DNA from: JBOGOC01 sp050747525
Lineage (GTDB): Bacteria > Acidobacteriota > Polarisedimenticolia > JACPZX01 > DASXTC01
Assembly: GCA_050747525.1 (NCBI GenBank)
Contig: JBOGOC010000110.1
Location: forward strand, 85,515 to 149,514
Direction: 5' to 3'
DNA: 64,000 nucleotides
This document shows positions 43,412 through 52,838 of the stretch, one piece after another. The number at the start of each line of letters is the position of its first letter. Within the stretch, counting starts at the first letter, position 1. Made by a program: the position numbers and the translations under genes. The notes below the pieces were generated by a model. The model was not told where the DNA came from and ran no database searches. It saw only the letters and a list, made by a program, of their open reading frames with translations.

Positions 43412-45502
43412 ATGCCCCGGGACGGCTATTCCATCTGCTGGGCCATGGCAGCCCTGGTGGCCATGGCTCCACTTCCATACGGATCCGTAGGGCCCGTTTG
43501 GTCGTCGGCCCTTCAGGCAAGCATCGTGGCACTGGCCTTGTGGTGGGTATGGCTGCGTCGCCGCGCGGGGCTCATGCCTCTTCCATGGACTGATCCGGTG
43601 CTCCTGGTCGGACTGGTCCTGACAGCGTATGGATTGCTCCAGATCGTGCCGCTGCCGGCGGGGCTGGTCGATACGCTCTCACCGCACACCTGGACGCTCA
43701 AGGCCCAGTTCTCACCAGAGGCTCCTGTCTACACCAGCCTTTCGCTGGACCCGTACGCAACGTGGCGCTCTTGCCTGAGGATCATGTGCTGGACGCTGGC
43801 AGCTCTGATCGTGCGGCATAACGCCGTGGATCTGAAAGGCCGCCTGGTGGTGGTGGGCGGAATGGTCGCGGGAGGTCTCTTCCAGGCCGGATACGGCCTG
43901 TTCGAGTTCATCAGCGGCCGGCAGCACATCTTCGGCTACCAGAAGAAGTATTTCACCGACGTTGCGACCGGCACCTTCATCAGCCGCAACAACTACGCAG
44001 GGTACCTGGAGATGACAATTCCTTTCGCCCTGGCTCTGGCCGTCCTGTGCCTCGGTCGTGCGGCCACGCGGCACGAAATCATCCTTCGCAGACGACGTGC
44101 GTGGGCGTCCGGCCGCGGAACCTTCCGAGCCCTTCTCTGTCTGATGGGAGCCTTCCTGATGATGACGGCGCTGCTGATGTCCCGTTCCCGCATGGGGATC
44201 ATCAGCATTGCCTTCGCGCTGGTTGGCGGGGCTCTGACGCTTGGCCTCCATGGCCGCTCACGGCGATTCGCCATTGCTGCGGTGGGAGTCGCTGGTTTGG
44301 CCGCCCTGTTTGCTTCGCAGATCGACATCCTTCCCGTGGTGAGACGATTCCAGTCGCTGCAACACGAGTTCGGGTCTGGCTATGGGCGCCTCAAGGTCTG
44401 GACTGACGCGATCGGCGCTGTTCAAGCGTACCCGCTGCTCGGCAGTGGTCTGGGCACGTGGGAACTGGCGTTCTCGCCTTTCAGGACCGATCAGGCTCCA
44501 TTGAAGGTGGACTTCGCCCATAACGACTACCTGGAGTTCGCCGCGGAAGCCGGGCTGGTGGGGGTTTCCATCCTGGGCATCGGAGCGCTTCTGGCGCTGC
44601 GCCGACAAGGTCGTCAGCCTTCATCGGATGGGCGGGACGACGAGGTTGCCCTCGCTGCCGGAATAGGGCTGCTGGCCCTGGCCCTGCACAGCTTCACCGA
44701 TTTCCATCTGTCGATACCTGCGGACGCCCTTGCCGCCGCCGTACTGGCCGGGCTCTTCCTGCGCCGTGCAGGACCAGCTTCAGCGCCGACGAACCGGCTG
44801 GTGCAGGCCCCTCTCCGGGGTGGCCTGCTCGCGGGGGCCATTGCCACCGGACTGGTGCTCATGGGACTTGCCGCCGCCACGCCTGCGATCGCCCAGATCC
44901 AGGTGGTCAAGGCTGGCTTACCCTCGGTGGATGCAGCGTCGGAAGAACCTGGTCTGGCGTCGAAAGGGATCAACCGTACACTCGAGGAGGATCCCTGCCC
45001 CGGTTGCCGCCTTGAGCCTTTCAACGCAACCCGCTATTTCGAAGCGGCCGGGCACGCTCGTCGGCGCCTGCTCTCAGATGTCGAGGCGATCCTTCGAACT
45101 CAGTCCCAGGGGGAGCTGCCTGATATCCGCTCGCGCCAGTATCTCGCTGGCAGGCTGGATGAGGCCCTTGCAATCGTGAACGCCGGTCTGACCCTGTCTC
45201 CGGCTTCCGGGCGTGGGCACCTCGAGGCCGGGCTGCTGCACGTGGGGCGATTCACCCTCACGGGGCTTCCGCCCGAAGCCAGCGAGGATTTCGGGCAAGC
45301 GATGGCCGCCTTCACGCGCGCCATGGCGCTGCAACCCTGGCGCGCTGCCACGCATCGCAAGATCGCGCGCGTCATGGCACCGTTTTGGGAAGCGAGCGGC
45401 ACCGAACAGCGTGCCTTCATCGAGAAAACCGTCTTGCGGGCGCGCAACACGAGCCCGTCGGTTCCTGACATCAAGGAGATGGCCATGAGGATGGGCCTCT
45501 GA
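43412..45502 (+). CDS. O-antigen ligase/polymerase-type membrane protein with TPR tail
   Basis: This encodes 696 residues with about twelve transmembrane helices and one large periplasmic loop (about 185-340) carrying GLGTWELAF and DFAHNDYLEFAAEAGLVGV, the Wzy_C signature with the conserved His/Asp/Tyr. The last ~170 residues are soluble, helical and TPR-like. It is either the repeat-unit polymerase or a ligase attaching the chain to a lipid or protein. A second polymerase-like protein is encoded at 48250, so the two may divide these jobs. Its stop overlaps the next start (TGATG). Confidence 0.88.
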   Translation: MPRDGYSICWAMAALVAMAPLPYGSVGPVWSSALQASIVALALWWVWLRRRAGLMPLPWTDPVLLVGLVLTAYGLLQIVPLPAGLVDTLSPHTWTLKAQFSPEAPVYTSLSLDPYATWRSCLRIMCWTLAALIVRHNAVDLKGRLVVVGGMVAGGLFQAGYGLFEFISGRQHIFGYQKKYFTDVATGTFISRNNYAGYLEMTIPFALALAVLCLGRAATRHEIILRRRRAWASGRGTFRALLCLMGAFLMMTALLMSRSRMGIISIAFALVGGALTLGLHGRSRRFAIAAVGVAGLAALFASQIDILPVVRRFQSLQHEFGSGYGRLKVWTDAIGAVQAYPLLGSGLGTWELAFSPFRTDQAPLKVDFAHNDYLEFAAEAGLVGVSILGIGALLALRRQGRQPSSDGRDDEVALAAGIGLLALALHSFTDFHLSIPADALAAAVLAGLFLRRAGPASAPTNRLVQAPLRGGLLAGAIATGLVLMGLAAATPAIAQIQVVKAGLPSVDAASEEPGLASKGINRTLEEDPCPGCRLEPFNATRYFEAAGHARRRLLSDVEAILRTQSQGELPDIRSRQYLAGRLDEALAIVNAGLTLSPASGRGHLEAGLLHVGRFTLTGLPPEASEDFGQAMAAFTRAMALQPWRAATHRKIARVMAPFWEASGTEQRAFIEKTVLRARNTSPSVPDIKEMAMRMGL

Positions 45503-46950
45503 TGCAATACCCGGACCGGCGAGTCTACAAGCTGTTGATTCTGCTTCTCGATCTCTGCGCCCTGGTCGCCGCTTTCGATCTCGCCATCGAAACCCGCATT
45601 GCGTTGAATCAGTTCTATGGATTCCAGATGACGTACCGCGTGGTGGAAACCCTCGTTCCACCTCTGGGGTTGATTCTCCTGCTCTGGATCCCGATGAGCG
45701 CCTGGATGGGACTCTACCGTCCTCGCCGTGGGTCGTTCGTAGGTCCTCTCTTGCAGGTGTTCGAATCCGTCGTCGCCGTGACCGGCCTCATGATCGTCAT
45801 CATCTTCTTCGTGCGGGAATTCGGAAGCTCCTTCTCCCGTACCTTCGTCGTGTTCTATGCGGCCTGGGCGCTCGTCCTGCTGCTTGTCGTCCGCGCCAGT
45901 ATGCATGTCGCCGTGAGCCAGGCGCAGAGAAAAGGTCTGGCTCAGGAACGCATCGCCATCGCTGGCGCAGGCATCGATGCCAAGAAGCTCGCCGAGCACC
46001 TCGAAACGTCGAACGCACCGGGCATCGAGCTCGTAGGCGTCCTCAATACCGCTCCGGCTCTCGCTCGCACCGTCCTCGGCAATCCGGTCCCGGTGCTAGG
46101 CAACGTGCAGGACTCCGCAGCTCTCATCAATATCTATAGCCTGGATCGTGTCATTGCCGTCGTGAGCGAGATGGATCGGATGCAGGTCCAGAGCCTGGCC
46201 GCCGTCTGCACCAGGATGGGAGTCACGCTCAACCGTCTTCCCGCTCATTCGGAAATGCAAGCTGCGCGGCTACGGATCCATGAGATAGCGGACCTCAGCC
46301 TGTTCGAGGTCCGCGGAATTCAGTTCACTCCTGGCCAGGAATTGGCAAAGCGAGCTTTCGACCTCTTCGTGGGGACACTCTGTCTGACAGCGGTGACACC
46401 CCTTTTGGGGCTCCTTGCTTTGCTCGTGAAGGCCACCTCAAAGGGACCCGTCTTCTACGTCGCGGCACGCGTCGGAAAGGGTGGACGGCACTTCCCGTTC
46501 TATAAGTTCCGCTCTATGGTGGCCGGCGCGGACATCCTGAAGAGCGACCTCGCTGCGATGAACGAGGCGTCTGGACATCTGTTCAAGATCCGGAGGGATC
46601 CTCGCCTCACGCCGATCGGTCGTTTCATGCGCCGCTATAGCCTTGACGAACTACCCCAGCTTCTCAACGTCCTCAAGGGCGAAATGAGCCTGGTAGGCCC
46701 TCGCCCACTTCCGGCCTGCGATCTGGATCCCGACGGCCTCAGTCAGGAGCACGCGTTCTGGGCGCAGGAACGGACGCGTGTGCTGCCGGGCATGACCGGC
46801 CTCTGGCAGGTCCGCGGACGGAGTGAGGCCAGGTTCGACGATATGATTCGTCACGACGTGGCCTACGCTCGCACGTGGTCCATCTGGCAGGATGTCATGA
46901 TCTTGGCGCAGACACTGCCAGCCGTGCTACGAGGGCGCGGGGCGTGTTGA
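45502..46950 (+). CDS. initiating undecaprenyl-phosphate sugar-1-phosphate transferase
   Basis: This encodes 482 residues. Four to five N-terminal helices lead to a Rossmann-like middle domain (IAIAGAGIDAKKLAEHL). The C-terminal transferase (about 290-480) starts with a helix (KRAFDLFVGTLCLTAVTPLLG) and has KFRSM, RRYSLDELPQLLNVL and MSLVGPRP, the bacterial sugar-transferase (WbaP/EpsE) motifs. It starts each repeat unit by moving a sugar-1-phosphate onto undecaprenyl phosphate. The sugar cannot be named from sequence. Confidence 0.94.
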   Translation: MQYPDRRVYKLLILLLDLCALVAAFDLAIETRIALNQFYGFQMTYRVVETLVPPLGLILLLWIPMSAWMGLYRPRRGSFVGPLLQVFESVVAVTGLMIVIIFFVREFGSSFSRTFVVFYAAWALVLLLVVRASMHVAVSQAQRKGLAQERIAIAGAGIDAKKLAEHLETSNAPGIELVGVLNTAPALARTVLGNPVPVLGNVQDSAALINIYSLDRVIAVVSEMDRMQVQSLAAVCTRMGVTLNRLPAHSEMQAARLRIHEIADLSLFEVRGIQFTPGQELAKRAFDLFVGTLCLTAVTPLLGLLALLVKATSKGPVFYVAARVGKGGRHFPFYKFRSMVAGADILKSDLAAMNEASGHLFKIRRDPRLTPIGRFMRRYSLDELPQLLNVLKGEMSLVGPRPLPACDLDPDGLSQEHAFWAQERTRVLPGMTGLWQVRGRSEARFDDMIRHDVAYARTWSIWQDVMILAQTLPAVLRGRGAC

Positions 46951-48224
46951 TTTGGAGGCCCGCCGCCCGCGCCGGCATCCTGGGCGTTGCTGATCAGGTT
47001 GTGCTATCTGTTACCAACCTCATCATCGGGCTCCTGCTGGCCAGGGAGTTGGATCCCATCCTCTTCGGAATCTATGTCGTAGCCTTTGCCCTCCTCCTGA
47101 TTGGGTCCTCTGTCCAGCTTTCGATCATAACCGACCCACTTCTGATTCTTGGTCCCGCGCGTCCACAAGACCTACAGGCATCCTATGGCGCGGCTCTGAT
47201 GCGCATTCAGTGCACGGTTTCCACTGGACTCGCGATCATCGGAGGGCTCGGTGCTGGGGCTTTATGGCTTGCTTCGGCAGGCACTTCACAACTTGCCCCA
47301 GCCCTGGCGGGCTTGAGCTTGGCCCTCCCATTCATTCAGGCACAGTCATTCCTCAGAGCGGTACTCTTCACCCGCTTTCGTCCCGGAAGCGTGTTTTTCA
47401 CGGACGCAGTTCTATCCGCACTTCGCTTGGTTACTCTGGCGGCTCTGCTTTTCACCGAATCAGTGACCGTTTTCAGTGTTTTTGTCACGTATGGTCTGAG
47501 CGCGCTGCTCAGCGCAGCCTTCAGCGCTTATTCCTGCCAGGAATTGCTCAGAGTTCAGCCTGAACCCTTGGCCACTGTTTGGCATGAGCATTGGAAATAC
47601 GGTCGCTGGCTGCTTGCCAGATCGGCTGCTTATTGGTGTTCCGGCCAGGCCCCGATTCTTCTGGTGTCAGCAGTGCTTTCGCCGCTGGCTGCCGGTGTCA
47701 TCAAGGCATGCACCTATCTGGTAACCCCGCTCAACGTTGCATTCATGGGCCTCGAGGGTCTGCTCGTTCCCAGAGCATCTATTCTGAAAACTGAATTTGG
47801 CGGGCAGGCTCTGTCGAGATTTCTTGGCCGCGTAGCTGCTGGATCCTGTCTGGCTGTATGTCTCTACGGAGCCGTCACTCTCCCCTTTTCTGAGCGGCTG
47901 ATGTCCGGTCTCTACAGGGAGAAGTACCAGGGTTATTCATTGATTGTAGCGATACTTCTTGTCGACGCCCTCCTCCAAGCGCTGGTCCGTGCTCCGATCC
48001 TGCGCTTGAAGGTTTATTCAGATACGAGAAGTGTGTTTCTCGGATACTCGTTTGCAGCTGTGGCAGGCTTTCTTGCGCTCGTATCACTTGCGCCCACGCT
48101 TGGGTTGGTTGGGGCGGCACTTGCCGCACCAGTCTCCTCCGCAACGTTGCTTTTCTATTTGACCACGACTCGTTCAGGCGCGGCCTTTTCTCCCGACGTT
48201 CCCGCTCCTGCGCAGGAGGCATAA
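46944..48224 (+). CDS. polysaccharide flippase (Wzx-like)
   Basis: This encodes about 426 residues from GTG 46944 (or TTG 46947, which overlaps the transferase stop as TTGA). Twelve or so hydrophobic helices and scattered Arg/Lys in loops follow the oligosaccharide flippase pattern (VLSVTNLIIGLLLARELDP near the N-terminus). It should flip lipid-linked repeat units to the periplasm. Base composition falls visibly from about here to the end of the WecG-like gene, suggesting a different origin from the flanking export genes. Confidence 0.86.
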   Translation: MLIWRPAARAGILGVADQVVLSVTNLIIGLLLARELDPILFGIYVVAFALLLIGSSVQLSIITDPLLILGPARPQDLQASYGAALMRIQCTVSTGLAIIGGLGAGALWLASAGTSQLAPALAGLSLALPFIQAQSFLRAVLFTRFRPGSVFFTDAVLSALRLVTLAALLFTESVTVFSVFVTYGLSALLSAAFSAYSCQELLRVQPEPLATVWHEHWKYGRWLLARSAAYWCSGQAPILLVSAVLSPLAAGVIKACTYLVTPLNVAFMGLEGLLVPRASILKTEFGGQALSRFLGRVAAGSCLAVCLYGAVTLPFSERLMSGLYREKYQGYSLIVAILLVDALLQALVRAPILRLKVYSDTRSVFLGYSFAAVAGFLALVSLAPTLGLVGAALAAPVSSATLLFYLTTTRSGAAFSPDVPAPAQEA

Positions 48225-48249
48225 GAGTTCTACGTCCGAGCACGCATAT

Positions 48250-49731
48250 ATGAGTATCCTGACTCTCACCCAGTTCTCGCGACCTATTCAACTTTCCATA
48301 CTCGTGCTCAGCAGCATCGGCATGAGCGTCATCATTGTGTCCACGGATCTAACACACGTACCAAAGACGTGGGCTCTCTCCGTTCTCCTGCTGTTGGCTG
48401 CCATCGGAACCTGGACAGCAGCATTTCGTCAAATGCTAACACTCCGGTTCCTGGACACGATTGCATGGGCCGTTCTCATAGCTCATACAGTCTTCGTCTC
48501 GCGCGTTCGCGATCCGCACGAACTCCTGACCGAGGGCCTGTCACCACAAATCCTTACAGAGATAGTCATCTGGGTCCTTCTATTCGGATATGCCCTCGCT
48601 CGACTCGTGCACTCGCCCGAAGCATTCACAAGGCTCTGGGGACCGACAACGAAGTACGCGACACTCTTCCTGGTTCTCGCGCTCTGCTCCGCTGCATACG
48701 CCGCCAGTCCCACGGTAACTCTGGCCTGGTCGTTCAAGCTAGCGGTCATACTGCTTCTGGCCTCCGTGTTTTTCGCAAAGTCAGGCGGTGTGGATGTCAT
48801 TGCCTCCTTTCTTGTGGCCTCGCACGCAGGACTCGTTCTTATGCTCGTCCAGTTCATACTTATGGGCCTGATTTCACCGGAGGATGTACTACGGCGGAGC
48901 GACGTCACGAACATCACCCGCCTGGGCGGGTACTTTCTCTCCGCGAATCAGCTCGCGTCCGTAGCGGGCATGCTGACGCTTCTGTACATGATCAACATCC
49001 TCTGCAAGAGGGCCTCCTGGACAACCTACCTCGGCATGCTGATATCGTCATTCCTGCTGTTCGGATCGCTTGGGCGAGGTGGCATTGCGGCCACACTGCT
49101 TGTGGCTCTGCTCCTGCTGAAGTATCTCGGTCGAATCAGGTTCGCCTTCTGGGTATGCGGATTCCTCTTGCTCATTCTTGTGTCCTTCCCACAGCTCGCA
49201 ACTGTATCGTGGGAGTTGATTACCCGGCGGCAGAGCGAGGCAGAGCTCTTGTCCTTCACAGGACGGACTCAGATATGGGAACATGCGATCTATCTTATAT
49301 CTCAGAAACCCCTACTCGGATGGGGTTACGTTTCCGGAAGCAGGACCGGCTTTCTCAGCCTAGCCGGAATGTGGTCGGCTACGCATTCGCACAACGTACT
49401 TCTCGAGGTTCTCGTCAATCTCGGCCTGCTCGGCGCCCTCACATTGATCACACTCGTCACGAAGACCTCCCAGTACATCATCCGTTCAGTCAGACTGGGG
49501 GTCCTCAGGCCCATTCCACCGCCAGCGACCATTCTTCACCTCAAGCTGTTTGCCTTGCTTGCGTTCCTGGTTTGTGATGGCTTCTTCACATCCAGCTTCG
49601 CGGGCGCGCCGCGGTTCGAGACTGTCCTCTTGATCGGGTTATCCTTCTGCGCTGACCACATCATTCAGAATCAGGGCCAGCGTCTCACAGCGACAGACAC
49701 ACATCACACTTCCCTCTCAGCTCGTGAGTAG
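48250..49731 (+). CDS. O-antigen/polysaccharide polymerase-like membrane protein
   Basis: This encodes 493 residues with about 12 helices. The large loop has GYFLSANQLASVAGM and the segment GRTQIWEHAIYLISQKPLLGWGYVSGS followed by THSHNVLLEVLVNLGLLG, the Wzy_C-type motif with His. It is the better candidate for the repeat-unit polymerase. It is preceded by a 25-nt gap and its stop overlaps the next GTG start by 8 nt. Confidence 0.88.
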   Translation: MSILTLTQFSRPIQLSILVLSSIGMSVIIVSTDLTHVPKTWALSVLLLLAAIGTWTAAFRQMLTLRFLDTIAWAVLIAHTVFVSRVRDPHELLTEGLSPQILTEIVIWVLLFGYALARLVHSPEAFTRLWGPTTKYATLFLVLALCSAAYAASPTVTLAWSFKLAVILLLASVFFAKSGGVDVIASFLVASHAGLVLMLVQFILMGLISPEDVLRRSDVTNITRLGGYFLSANQLASVAGMLTLLYMINILCKRASWTTYLGMLISSFLLFGSLGRGGIAATLLVALLLLKYLGRIRFAFWVCGFLLLILVSFPQLATVSWELITRRQSEAELLSFTGRTQIWEHAIYLISQKPLLGWGYVSGSRTGFLSLAGMWSATHSHNVLLEVLVNLGLLGALTLITLVTKTSQYIIRSVRLGVLRPIPPPATILHLKLFALLAFLVCDGFFTSSFAGAPRFETVLLIGLSFCADHIIQNQGQRLTATDTHHTSLSARE

Positions 49732-50860
49732 CGACGTGAACGAGGCTCGAGATTCGAATGCGAGTATGTTCCCCAGAACATGCTTGATTACGAATCTCGC
49801 GCCACCCTATCGTCTACCACTGTTCGACATGCTGGCGAGACGATTGGGTGTTGATATCCATCTCTTTGGGGCAGGCGCGGATCAGTACTGGAGCCAACGA
49901 GAAGTTGCGGCTTCCATCCCCCCAACTTTCGCTTCTCGACTTCGTAGACTGGCGAGGATCTATCGTTTCATTCGCGGGGGCAAGTACGATGTCATCATCA
50001 AATGCATCAACGGACGCCTTGAGCTGCCTGCCATATATACAGCGGCTCATCGAACTCGACTCCCCTTCATCCTGTGGACAGGTCTCTGGCATCATCCTCG
50101 GAGCGCTGCGCATTTCATCAGCTACCCCGTGGTCCGTCACATCTATCGGCATTCCGATGCCATCTGCGTCTACGGGGAGCACGTCAAAGCCTACCTCGAA
50201 GCCAAAGGAGTCGATCGGAGGCGTCTTTTCGTGGTAGGCCAGGCTTCGAAGATCCTGGAACCACCCTCGATCAATAGCCCTTCCGGTGTGGCTACGCTGC
50301 TGTTCGTCGGCCGCCTGGTTCGCGAGAAGGGGATCGACTATCTGCTCGAGGCTGTCAGGACAATGAGAACTCGTCCTTTGCGGGTCCTGTTTGTTGGTGA
50401 TGGCCCGCTAGAGTCCATGATTCGCATGCACCAAGCACGCTTTGCGCTCGGAGGCACCCAGTTCGTTCTTGCTGGTCCGGCATCCGGCTCCGCTTTGAGC
50501 GACTATTATCGTCAGGCGTCCGTGCTCGTGTTACCTTCGATCACCACACGCACGGTTCGCGAACCCTGGGGTCTGGTTGTCAACGAGGCCATGCACGCAC
50601 GCATTCCCGTCGTCACTACAACGGCCGTCGGAGCCGCGGCCGGTGGACTGGTAGAGGACCAGATCTCCGGCCTCGTCGTTCCTGAGAAGAACGCTCAGGC
50701 CCTGGCCCATGCGCTCGATCGCCTTCTCACGGACAGGGCACTCTGCCTACGCCTTGTCGAATCGGCAGCGGTACGAATAAGAGATTATTCACACGAGCGC
50801 ATGTTCGAGCAGTTCAAGGCCGCCATTCTCTTTGCCGCTGAACAGGGTGTGGCTGCATGA
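49724..50860 (+). CDS. GT4-type glycosyltransferase
   Basis: This encodes 378 residues from GTG 49724. The GT-B fold is clear: an N-terminal LITNLAPPYRLPLFDMLAR and a C-terminal LLFVGRLVREKGIDYLLEAV, VLFVGDGPLE and a donor-binding EPWGLVVNEAMHARIPVV (E-x7-E pattern). It adds a sugar from a nucleotide donor to the repeat unit. Sugar and linkage unknown. Confidence 0.92.
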   Translation: MSSDVNEARDSNASMFPRTCLITNLAPPYRLPLFDMLARRLGVDIHLFGAGADQYWSQREVAASIPPTFASRLRRLARIYRFIRGGKYDVIIKCINGRLELPAIYTAAHRTRLPFILWTGLWHHPRSAAHFISYPVVRHIYRHSDAICVYGEHVKAYLEAKGVDRRRLFVVGQASKILEPPSINSPSGVATLLFVGRLVREKGIDYLLEAVRTMRTRPLRVLFVGDGPLESMIRMHQARFALGGTQFVLAGPASGSALSDYYRQASVLVLPSITTRTVREPWGLVVNEAMHARIPVVTTTAVGAAAGGLVEDQISGLVVPEKNAQALAHALDRLLTDRALCLRLVESAAVRIRDYSHERMFEQFKAAILFAAEQGVAA

Positions 50861-52053
50861 CGGTCCCCTACAGGATTCTGGTCGTTCACGACAGGTACTC
50901 TCGGCGTGGCGGCGAGGATACGGCAGTCGAGGCTGAAATCGGACAACTTCGCGGGGCTGGCCATGAGGTGCTTGAATGGTTCGAGGACAACCAGAGCATC
51001 TCTGGTTTCTCGATACCACGAAAAGCCTCACTCATGCTGTCTACGTCGTGGTCCTCGAGAAGCCATCGTCGAATGCTCGAGCTCATTGAACGTTTTCGGC
51101 CTGACATTGTTCATTTTCACAACCTTCTTCCGCTGATCAGCCCCTCCGCAATTCATGCAGCCGCCACAACTCCCGTCGCGGTCGTCATGACATTGCACAA
51201 CTACCGGCTCATATGCCCTGCAGGCACTCTGTTCCGGGATGGCCGCCCTTGCGAAGAGTGCTCCTCTTCACTCCTCAATGGAATCGGCCACGCATGCTAT
51301 CGAGGTTCCGCACTTCAAACGTCCGCGATCGCCGGCATGCTGCTGGTGCATCGAATGCTGGGGACATGGAACAGAAAGGTAGATGCCTTTATCGCCCTGA
51401 CCGACTTCATGCGAGGTCGCCTTGTGGAGGCAGGGCTTCCCCGTGAGCGGGTTCACATCAAATCGAACAGTTGCGAGGTTGCGCTGGTCGAGGAGTTGCA
51501 GGAGCCTTTTGTTCTTTTCGTCGGCCGTCTTTCTGCCGAGAAAGGTATCGATACAGTTCTGGCGGCTTTTTCGGATGGCCTCCATCAAGTCAAGATAATC
51601 GGTGATGGGCCACTGATGAGCAGGGTTCTTTCGGCAGCGCGATCGTCCCAGGCACGAATCGAGAGCCTTGGGGAGATACCGCATGCAGGCGTTATCGAAT
51701 ACCTCAGGAGGGCTTCCGTTCTGGTGTTTCCTTCGCAGTGCTATGAGGGAATGCCGCTTGTACTCGTGGAGGCACTGGGCGCCGGGGTGCCTGTCGTGGC
51801 CTCACGGATTGGCGCCATTCCCGACATCATTCGCGAAGGGCAAGAGGGTTTCCTCTTCCCGCCTGGGGACGCAACTGAGTTGGCACGACTAGTCAGCAGG
51901 ATATCTGGGGATCCATCTCTTCGCACCGCGCTCAGCAAGGCTTGCAGGAAGTCATTCGAGACCAGGTTCTCGCCTCAAGTTACGTATGAGGTCCTGATGA
52001 GTATCTATGATGCGGCAATAGCCCAATCCCGCGAGCGGAGGAGGGCGGCGTGA
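50857..52053 (+). CDS. GT4-type glycosyltransferase
   Basis: This encodes 398 residues (ATGA overlap). It opens with ILVVHDRYSRRGGEDTAVEAE and LHNYRLICPAGTLFRDGRPCEECS; the C-terminal half has FVLFVGRLSAEKGIDTVLAAF and CYEGMPLVLVEALGAGVPVVA with the E-x7-E pair. Typical of capsule or O-antigen GT4 enzymes. Substrates unknown. Confidence 0.92.
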   Translation: MTVPYRILVVHDRYSRRGGEDTAVEAEIGQLRGAGHEVLEWFEDNQSISGFSIPRKASLMLSTSWSSRSHRRMLELIERFRPDIVHFHNLLPLISPSAIHAAATTPVAVVMTLHNYRLICPAGTLFRDGRPCEECSSSLLNGIGHACYRGSALQTSAIAGMLLVHRMLGTWNRKVDAFIALTDFMRGRLVEAGLPRERVHIKSNSCEVALVEELQEPFVLFVGRLSAEKGIDTVLAAFSDGLHQVKIIGDGPLMSRVLSAARSSQARIESLGEIPHAGVIEYLRRASVLVFPSQCYEGMPLVLVEALGAGVPVVASRIGAIPDIIREGQEGFLFPPGDATELARLVSRISGDPSLRTALSKACRKSFETRFSPQVTYEVLMSIYDAAIAQSRERRRAA

Positions 52054-52838
52054 AGAGACATTCGAGTGTCTCGCTTGGCGGGGTCAGGCTGGACGGTGGA
52101 TCTCACGAGCATATCGTGTCTCAGATCCTCGAGTGGTGCGCCAGTCCGTCCTTCACTACACGAATCGTTACCCTCGTCAACGCCTACAGCCTCGCATCAG
52201 CTCTGGACGATCCTGAATTTCACGAAGCGCTGAATCGAGCCGATATCTCGATCCCCGATGGCGCTCCGGTGGCCTGGATATCCAGATGGCTGTCAGGGCA
52301 GCGCTTCGAGAGGTTCAGTGGACCCGACCTCATGCATACCTTGTTGACTCTCCCAGATCGAGACTCCATCAAACACTTCGTCTATGGGGGCAGCGCGGAC
52401 GCTCTCGACCGCCTGGAGCTCCGCTACAATCATGGCATGGCCACCGTGCGCCGCAGGATCGTGGGCTCCTATGCAGCTCCCTTTCGAGAGCTCAGCATCG
52501 AAGAGGAGCAGGCGTTCAAGGCTCGCCTCGAAGAGCTCAAGCCAGACATACTCTGGGTATGCCTCGGCACAGCACGCCAGGAGAAGTGGATGGCACGCAT
52601 GAGTCACAAGCTGAACGTTCCAGTCATGGCGGGCGTGGGAGCCGCAGTGGACTTCCTTAGCGGAACCAAGCCTCGTGCTCCGCGTTGGTTGCAGCGCGCT
52701 GGCCTGGAATGGCTGTTCCGTCTCGTGACCGAGCCACGCAGGCTCTGGAAGCGGTATTTGATCGGCAACGTGATTTTTCTACGACTGGCCGTCTCCGAGT
52801 TGTGGCAGCATCTGAGCACGCGGCGCGGACACGCATGA
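52050..52838 (+). CDS. WecG/TagA/CpsF-family glycosyltransferase
   Basis: This encodes 262 residues from GTG 52050 (GTGA overlap). Family features are NAYSLASALDDPEFHEALNRADISIPDGAPVAW, then FVYGGSADALDRL and DILWVCLGTARQEKWMAR, followed by VPVMAGVGAAVDFLSGTKPRAPRWLQRAGLEWLFRL split over the domain. It transfers a sugar (often N-acetylmannosamine-type) to a lipid-linked intermediate. It is the last gene of the low-GC part. Confidence 0.93.
   Translation: MKRHSSVSLGGVRLDGGSHEHIVSQILEWCASPSFTTRIVTLVNAYSLASALDDPEFHEALNRADISIPDGAPVAWISRWLSGQRFERFSGPDLMHTLLTLPDRDSIKHFVYGGSADALDRLELRYNHGMATVRRRIVGSYAAPFRELSIEEEQAFKARLEELKPDILWVCLGTARQEKWMARMSHKLNVPVMAGVGAAVDFLSGTKPRAPRWLQRAGLEWLFRLVTEPRRLWKRYLIGNVIFLRLAVSELWQHLSTRRGHA

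Noticed and set aside
45765..45785. tRNA-like T-arm sequence (TTCGAATCCG)
   Set aside because: It lies inside the sugar-1-phosphate transferase coding sequence and lacks acceptor and anticodon arms.
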